From the NCBI GenBank assembly GCA_907165135.1, contig OU015568.1, positions 6,642,501-6,706,500 on the forward strand: a stretch of DNA of 64,000 bases, written 5' to 3'. The notes beneath the pieces were generated by a model that worked only from the letters and a program-made list of their open reading frames with translations, was not told the DNA's origin and did not search any database. Below are positions 57,905 to 64,000 of this stretch, piece by piece (positions within the stretch are counted from its first letter, which is position 1; each line of letters opens with the position of its first letter). Both the position numbers and the translations under genes were made by a program. The DNA comes from Oikopleura dioica (lineage: Eukaryota > Chordata > Appendicularia > Copelata > Oikopleuridae).

Positions 57905-59434
57905 ATGAAAAAACTTGCTCTCTTTTTCGTTTCGACAGTGTTTTCAACGCTGTCAAGCGAAATTTCAAATCATGTGATTGACGAAAAAACTCAAACAAGA
58001 GATATTGCGTCGACAGCTTCCTATCCTGAACATATTTATCTCGAATCATCACTTGATATTTGCGAGTTCGAAGTGTTTCCTTTCCCGAAGTTTTATTTAA
58101 AAGAAGGAGACATTATTTATATCCAGTCACCAGGATATCCTAAAAACTTTACTCAGATACATTGGTGCGAATTACACTTTTACTCGAATGAAAGTTTGGT
58201 TGTTCAATTTCACGATATAGAAATGGCTAACCCCTCTCCAAGTACCCATTCTTGCTATTGGAGTTCCCATTATGTTCTTGTCGGTAACGATTACTTTTGC
58301 GGCCATTTCAATTCAATTGTAAGTCATTAAAGAATTTGGACTTGAGGATTACAACTTCATTAAATAAAAGTCATTAAGGAGGGGGGTCGACGAGAATTTT
58401 TTTAAGGGTGATCGTAATTTCGCGTGGTCTGCGTATAAATCATATATTTTGGAATCTACAGATTCTCACGAATCTGTTGAGCCTATAATCATTTGATGAA
58501 AATAACATTTAGGGGGTGAAATTAGCAAAATTGTAAAAAAAAAATGAACATTTTTGGTACATTTTCGCGAAAATGGCCCTACTTTGACGGGATTTTGGAC
58601 CGATTTATTCTGGCCTAAAATTTTTCTACTTTTCGCCGGTTAATTTTTTCAACTCTTTTTTATTCGGCAATAAATTCAGATTTCGCCTATCTTATCAGGT
58701 TTTCCCACATTTTTGGTCACGAAAATCCCGATTCTCGTCGATCCCCCCGCCTTAAGTTATTGATAATTTCTAATAGCCTCCGAAAATTGTAAAGCCCGCA
58801 CTGGATGGAAATGAGGCATCATTATTGATACGTTTCTATAATTCTTATCACGAAGGAAAATTTCAGTTGAGCATAAAAAGCGAAACAACCACTGATATTC
58901 ATTACCGTGGATCCTATAATATTTGCTCAGGTTCGCTGAACAACAGTTTGGAATTGACAAACGACAAAGATTACATTACAATTCATTCCCCAAACTACCC
59001 GCAAGTCTACGAGTTTTGGATAAACTGTATAGCTCAAATCAAGTCGAATTTAATGCTTACCTTAATATTTCACGATTTCCAATTTTACAATTTTCCACCC
59101 TGCTCGGTATATCTGTCAATAAATGATGTAAAATACTGTGGACATGACATTGTAAGTGTAAAAAATAAGCAAAATTGCGTGAACTATCTAATAAAATAAA
59201 CGTGTTTAGCCCGAACCAATTATAATAAACTCTTCTCCGAATATGACTCAATTCGACTTGGATTTCAACACAAGGAGCGACTGGTTTTTACCAGGTAGAG
59301 GATTCAATCTGACGATAAGAGCTGACGACCCTGATCTCATCTCTGAGATTCCAGATCCAGAAGAAGATAGCACAAAAATCTCGATGTTGTCAATTATGCT
59401 ATTGATTCTACCCATATTTTTTACTTTTTTCTGA
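57905..59434 (+). CDS. Two-CUB-domain cell-surface protein with hydrophobic C-terminus
   Basis: Exons 57905..58318, 58777..59151 and 59210..59434, all phase 0, give 337 codons plus TGA. MKKLALFFVSTVFSTLS is a signal peptide. Two CUB-like modules follow: each has a YIxSPxYPxxF/Y strand (IQSPGYPKNF, IHSPNYPQVY), a paired Cys before it and a CxxH/C...YFCGH or YCGHD end. The last 20 residues (MLSIMLLILPIFFTFF) are hydrophobic and terminal, which suits a GPI-attachment signal or a membrane anchor with no cytoplasmic tail. Several N-glycosylation sites are present (NFT, NES, NSS, NMT, NLT). The first intron carries a TTAA-bounded foldback. Confidence 0.85.
58374..58755. repeat. TTAA-bounded foldback element inside the CUB gene intron
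   Basis: TTAAGGAGGGGGGTCGACGA at left and TCGTCGATCCCCCCGCCTTAA at right; AT-rich interior of about 330 bp. No transposase frame. Confidence 0.85.
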
Positions 59435-59506
59435 TTCAAAAATAAATCTGATTTTGTTTTTAATATTAGGTTCGTATTCGCGAAAATAATAGCGCTTTAT
59501 TTCCAG

Positions 59507-59817
59507 CATCGGCACTCATTTTTCCCGACGCAATTGTTCGGCCAGAAGCCGCGGACATTTCTCTCATTCTCGTAGATCAAAAAAACCCCTTGCAAATCGG
59601 CTGCGCAAAGTTGAACTTGCTCGCTTCGCAACCACAAATCGTTTCTGGCTTCAAGCCCTTATCACACAAACATAGAACAGTACCAACAAGATTGTGTCCA
59701 TAATTCTCGAGGAAATGACAAGCGCTTACGATTCAGTTGCTGAAACCACTTTCGCACTAATTTGCTCCTCGAATTTTTCAATAGAACGGACCCATCAACG
59801 GGTGGCGGGCGCTGAGG
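59507..59817 (+). other. Orphan exon-like coding segment
   Basis: After a TTTCCAG acceptor one frame reads SALIFPDAIVRPE, ISLILVDQKNPLQIG, and ends at TAA near 59708. A second frame after an ACAAG acceptor reads IVSIILEEMTSAYDS and closes at the left arm of the repeat at 59808. The composition is coding-like (strand-rich, perhaps C2-like), but there is no start codon or continuation. It may be a gene remnant cut by the repeat. Confidence 0.3.
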
Positions 59818-60064
59818 TTATGCCATAACCAGGTTATGCATTTGCATGGATTTTGCATAACCTGGTTATGCATTCTCGATTTAAATTGGAGCAATTTGAG
59901 GCTAAATTGGTTCCAAAAGACTTAAAAACGATGTTTTCTCTAAGATCAGGCGCGAAGCGCACTTGAACTATCTGTTACATATCAATTAATATGATTTTTA
60001 TTAAGAGTGCATAACCTGGTTATGCATTTGCATAACCTGGTTATGCATGCATAACCTCAGCGCC
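59808..60064. repeat. Foldback built from CATAACCTGGTTATGCA palindromes
   Basis: GGCGCTGAGGTTATGC and GCATAACCTCAGCGCC are the ends. The perfect palindrome TGCATAACCTGGTTATGCA occurs inside on both arms, singly at left and twice at right. Confidence 0.8.
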
Positions 60065-60361
60065 ATACACCCCCATCAAGACCTTCTGATTACGCTTTCA
60101 GATACAGACGATCTACTCATGAGATTTTTAAGATCGGAATCATGGAAGACTCATCCTAGATCTGTTTTAAAATTCGAAGATCTGATTCGCTTAAAATAAT
60201 TTTGGACTCCGCTTTTCATGGATAATAAAATATCAAATAAATAATTACCTGAGCTCCTTGAAATAAACGATGATTGAAATGCTATTAAAAAGGAATCCCT
60301 GAATCGCTCGAAATCGTAACAATTTAATCGAAATTTATCAGAGGTCTGATCGTGAAAGAGA
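60065..60361. other. Gap before the membrane-protein gene
   Basis: AT-rich; no feature recognised. Confidence 0.4.
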
Positions 60362-62839
60362 ATGATATTTTATGTCTTTTTACATGTGCTTATTAGTCCT
60401 TTCGTTTCGCAATCAGCAGAAGGGTCAGCAGAAACACCAGAAAACGATCAAATCGATAATGTTGTGAATGACAATTTCATTGAGATCGAATACTCAATAA
60501 TCATCGAAATGAAGTTTTCATTGATACCCGGCTTGATTTCAAATGAACTATTTGAATTGAGCTCGAATATAGACTATGACGAAGGCAATGATGGTATGCG
60601 TGATGTCTACAAGAGCTTTGTTGCTGCCAATTCTTCTCTTGCAAGCGAATTTTCCGCCATGTATACAAATCTTACTGGAGAAGACGAAGAGAACTTCAAC
60701 GGCTTATTGATATTGAGATTCTCTGCCGCTCGCCAAACCGGTAAGAAACGAAAACGTTCAGAAGAAGAAGACTATGATGTCTCTGTTACAATCGCTGCTG
60801 GGTTCGAGCTGAATAAGAAATACCTGATTCCCTTCAATGTGAGCAAAAAGTGTAGCGACCCAGTCAAGATTGATTTTAATGGAATTGATAAAGGATCCAG
60901 GGACGCAATAGGTTGTGATCTCGCAGAGAATGCAAGTTCTTTGGAAAAAATGGCAAGAACTGCAATCAACGAAGCAATATCTGAGATCGACATTGTGAAG
61001 GGGCCACCTTCGCTGGTCATATATTCGGAACCGGGGACATTTCTTATTACAGAACTGAATTACAGAGCTGGTGAAGATGTGAATGGCCGAGCGATCATCT
61101 ACAATCCTGTTAATACCGGAAAAACGAGAAATGAAAAGCTGAGTGAAAACCAAGGAAAAGGTTGTCTACCTGGTTGACTGGTACAAATTTAAACGGGAGT
61201 AACTGAATATCGCCGCCTCGTGCCGCCTCGCGCCGCTTCGCGCCACTCAGTGCTTCTTGGAAGTTGATCGTTAAAACCCTCATAAAAGTCCAAGTCCGAG
61301 CAATTTTCTACAGAGACCAAGATCATTCTGAACTTCTGAACGCTTGCAAAGATGCTGCAGAACTGCTTGAGAACAAAAATTCAAGGAAAAAGTCAATCTT
61401 GATCCTCAAACTTGAAGTTCTGCAAAATGACTTTTGACAAGTTACGTTTTCCGCAAAGATTTTATTTATTGCAATCTGTTGAACACTGCACTTGTCAAGC
61501 CCAAAGATTTATGCTTCGAACAATCCGAGCTGCTGACCGTCACTTTTAGTCTTCGGTCAAAAATCGAAGTCAACGAAGTCATTTTTAAAGACAATCTGAA
61601 AGAAAAGCTTTACAAGCTGGAATTATTTAAGATCGTTCCTTATTCTCCCGAAACAGAAAAGTATTTCGCGGTGCAATTGACATCTGTTATTGTTGTCATT
61701 ATTGGCGGAATCGCCCTTATAGTTGCAAATATCCGGAAAGAAGGAAGGTTTACATTATTTCACTCATTTATGTTCGGCCTTATGAGGGTTTTTGACATTT
61801 ATCCTGACGTTTACGCTTGGTACGAGTACAATACAGATCCGAAAGTCGCAGTTGCTGTCAATCAAATCGTCTCAACGTTTTTGATCGGTAAAATTAAATT
61901 GCTTACCCTCATTTTGTCTTTAATAGTTTCATAAGTTTTCAGCGTTTTGAAGCAAATAAATTTCATTGTTACTATAAGCTTGGTGTTCCTCAAGGATAAA
62001 TTGGAAAGAAGAAACAGTTCGATAATGAAGAAAGTATTCAGTCTTGTTGTTGAAACGAGCCTTTTGATGCTTATCTTTGGCAATGTTCAAAAGTTTTTGC
62101 TTTATTTTTATGTTGGATTCGTAAAATCAGCCTTTTTTAACCATGAAATCTTAACCCGTTGGCGAGCGGTAGTCTTAAAAATGCTTTCCACGCCAATAAC
62201 TATGCCGTATTTCGAGCCTCCGGGCATGTCGTAGCAGCGAAACTGCCACGCGCACGGCAACGGGCTAAGTTTTAAATTTCTGAATCTTATAAAAAGATGG
62301 GACGAAATATGATCCCAGGCAGTCAAATTACCGCTGCTTTCTGGCTCTCCTTGCTTTCAAATATTATTGCTTTCTTGGCAACAATGATCGAGTTTTTTGC
62401 TTCAACGTTGTTCCCGAAAATTGGTTTGAAAAAATGGCTAGAGTTCCACAACAAGCAGAAAAAGCTGAAAAAAACCTACAAATTTTGGTCGACGAAAATG
62501 GGTTTGCTTTTTCTTGGAATGCAGTTTGTAAATCTGATTTGTTCTGTTCTCGAACTAATACAGGTTCAAATCGTTGACAGCTGTGTGGAAATCATTGATG
62601 GCATCAACAAAGAGGAAGAGGTAGAAAAGACTTTGTTTTGCAGAATATTTGCCCCGAACACAACTTGGCATCGAGAGCGATTGCAAGAAAATGGGCTCTG
62701 TGTTCAAAATCAATTGACTGAAAAGTGTGATTGCAATGAATGCGACTTCCAAACTGTAGTTTGTCCATTTTGGCCTGCTTGCTCGAGCATAATTGAGTAT
62801 TTTTCTATAGGACAGTTTTCTTTAATTTATGACTTTTAG
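60362..62839 (+). CDS. Multi-pass membrane protein with large extracellular N-terminus; apparent frameshift
   Basis: ATG 60362 opens a signal peptide (MIFYVFLHVLISPFVSQS) and a ~250-residue ectodomain with NxS/T sites and a basic RKRS motif (near 60752). Coding then continues at ~61261-61435 (LIKVQVRAIFYRDQ), 61436..61886, 61929..62120 and 62297..62839. Hydrophobic segments include VQLTSVIVVIIGGIALIVA, INFIVTISLVFL, VVETSLLMLIFG, FWLSLLSNIIAFLATMI and LLFLGMQFVNLICSVL, so about five passes. The tail has a CDCNEC...CPFWPAC cluster. The junction near 61180-61260 does not close in phase, and at 61432-61436 (a TTTT run) one base appears to be missing between two good coding frames. Family not recognised. 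Confidence 0.6.
62151..62269. repeat. Small GC-richer foldback in an intron
   Basis: TTAACCCGTTGGCG at left pairs with CGGCAACGGGCTAA at right. The base composition differs sharply from the flanking AT-rich intron. Confidence 0.55.
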
Positions 62840-63222
62840 AGCAGTTGTTCAAGTAGAGATTTATTGTCTCTGATTATGAAAACAAAGAAAAGCTTTCCAC
62901 GGAATTTCCTTACTTTGTGGACTCGTCATTTTCTTAGGTCCACGTCAGAAAAATACTAACTTTGAAGATGTTGTAAGAAAAAGGAAGCAGAGAACAAAAA
63001 AAGAAGTCTGATTAAACTTGTAATTTGTCTATTTTTAAATACTAATGTACTAGAATGCTTTTGTACAGACTAGTGAAAAACGATCACTGTGAATAAATGT
63101 TTAGGTTTGAACCCAGTTAGCTTCTGTGTAAATTCTGATTAATTTGTGTGATTTTCTAATTCCCGTTTCTTCTTCAAATAAGGCTTGCATTCCAATCATT
63201 CCAAAAAATCACTTATCTTAGG
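62840..63222. other. Gap between membrane-protein gene and last gene
   Basis: AT-rich 3' flank with AATAAA near 63092; nothing else seen. Confidence 0.4.
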
Positions 63223-64000
63223 ATGAAGAGATTGTTAGTTTTGCTCGTTTTTCTCATCGAAAATTCTAGTGCTTGCTCTGCATTGAACGAGCAGTTCATT
63301 GGAAATATCACTTCAACTGATGGAGAATCGGCAGTTGAAGTAGTTAACCCTCTGAGTTGCGCTCATCTGTCACCGAAGGTTACCTCTTTGATAATGGAGC
63401 TTCGAAGAGGTATATTTTTATACAAGAAAATGCTAGTGATAATAAACAACTTCTACGTGTAGCAAAACGGCTGCTTCGAAAACTGAGGAGCAACCACAAA
63501 GAGGCTTCCTTAAAATGCGAAACAGAAAACAAAATCACAAAATATGAGCTTGAGAAACAACTTGAAGAATGCCAAGAAGACGATGGAAGACAACCAGAAC
63601 CTAAGGCAAATATTTTTGCCTTCCTTGAGTATTATTTTCTTTAAGAACTCGACAAGCAATGAGCTTATTCAAAAGTACGTCCGAGAAAGTGAGCAATTCA
63701 AAGCAATAGAAGAAGAGCGACGTAACCTTTCGGAAAGTCTTCAGCTTCAAAATTCTAGTGCACGAGCTTGAATCTTCTTGAATAGATGATTGTGATAGTT
63801 ATTTTCGAGCTTTTTAAAGAAACGATGATTTGCAAGAAGAGCTGCTTTATTGGCAATAAAAATACGAAAATTGCTCTTCAAGAGAAACGAAAGCAAGGCT
63901 TGATGCCGACTGGAATCTAAAGAAGAAGAAAGAGCGAACTGGTGTCTATCTAGCCGCCATCGAAAATATTACAGAAATTATTTCCCGTGCTGCTGCGGAA
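63223..64000 (+). CDS. Secreted coiled-coil protein, partial (runs off the window)
   Basis: ATG 63223 starts a signal peptide (MKRLLVLLVFLIENSSA) followed by about 45 residues. A second frame from ~63379 continues with NASDNKQLLRVAKRLL, KYELEKQLEECQED, and, after a 40-nt GC-AG intron (63606..63645), ELIQKYVRESEQFKAIEEE. The region 63822-64000 is again coding-like (helical, Lys/Glu-rich). The join between the first two frames near 63377 does not follow a standard intron, and one reading of the last part meets an in-frame TAA at about 63858. The gene is either mis-modelled or decaying. No family recognised. Confidence 0.4.

Overview
The window reads as chordate nuclear DNA from an appendicularian tunicate, most likely Oikopleura. 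The evidence is: clear animal genes (ARPC4, ALAS, HDAC3, PIM kinase, a laminin alpha chain); very short introns, many of 43-50 nt; TTTCAG acceptors placed just before start codons, as expected for spliced-leader trans-splicing; and several introns with GA-AG ends, a known peculiarity of appendicularians. Exon models below were built by hand from reading frames and splice phases. Where coordinates are given for a recognised gene, the phases close and the total is a multiple of three, unless stated otherwise.

Layout. 1-6.2 kb (+): the 3' end of an unknown gene, ARPC4, 5-aminolevulinate synthase and HDAC3, head to tail with 250-400 bp gaps. tRNA-Asn lies at 6.4 kb. 6.5-8.0 kb (-): a secreted Ly6/three-finger-like protein. 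8.2-8.9 kb (+): an unrecognised small gene. 9-13 kb is mostly gene-free and holds foldback repeats and a GAGCT pentamer field. 13.0-14.9 kb (+): a PIM-family kinase with a Gln-rich N-terminus. 16.4-30.4 kb (-): one laminin alpha gene of 11 exons and about 4,330 residues. It carries an unusual Thr-rich (mucin-like) plus thrombospondin-1-like insert inside its LF domain.

31-56 kb is rich in one family of GC-rich foldback elements (MITE-like). Twenty-one copies were found in the window, 18 of them between 31 and 56 kb. Within this stretch lie a secreted Cys-rich/EGF protein (33.3-34.7 kb, +), a single-pass membrane protein with a Cys-rich, putatively zinc-binding tail (36.8-38.4 kb, -) and a long C2/coiled-coil gene resembling CCDC33 (39.2-54.6 kb, +). 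The introns of the last gene are swollen by the repeats, and its predicted C-terminus runs into one copy.

55.9-64 kb (+) is a cluster of secretory-pathway genes: a TATA-driven secreted Cys/Thr-rich protein, a two-CUB protein with a hydrophobic (GPI-like) tail, a multi-pass membrane protein with an apparent frameshift, and the start of a secreted coiled-coil gene that runs off the window.

The best candidates for undescribed biology are the laminin insert, which is a phase 1-1 exon pair and so removable without frame change, and the set of GA-AG introns with a shared AG|GAAAGG-like donor spread over at least five genes.
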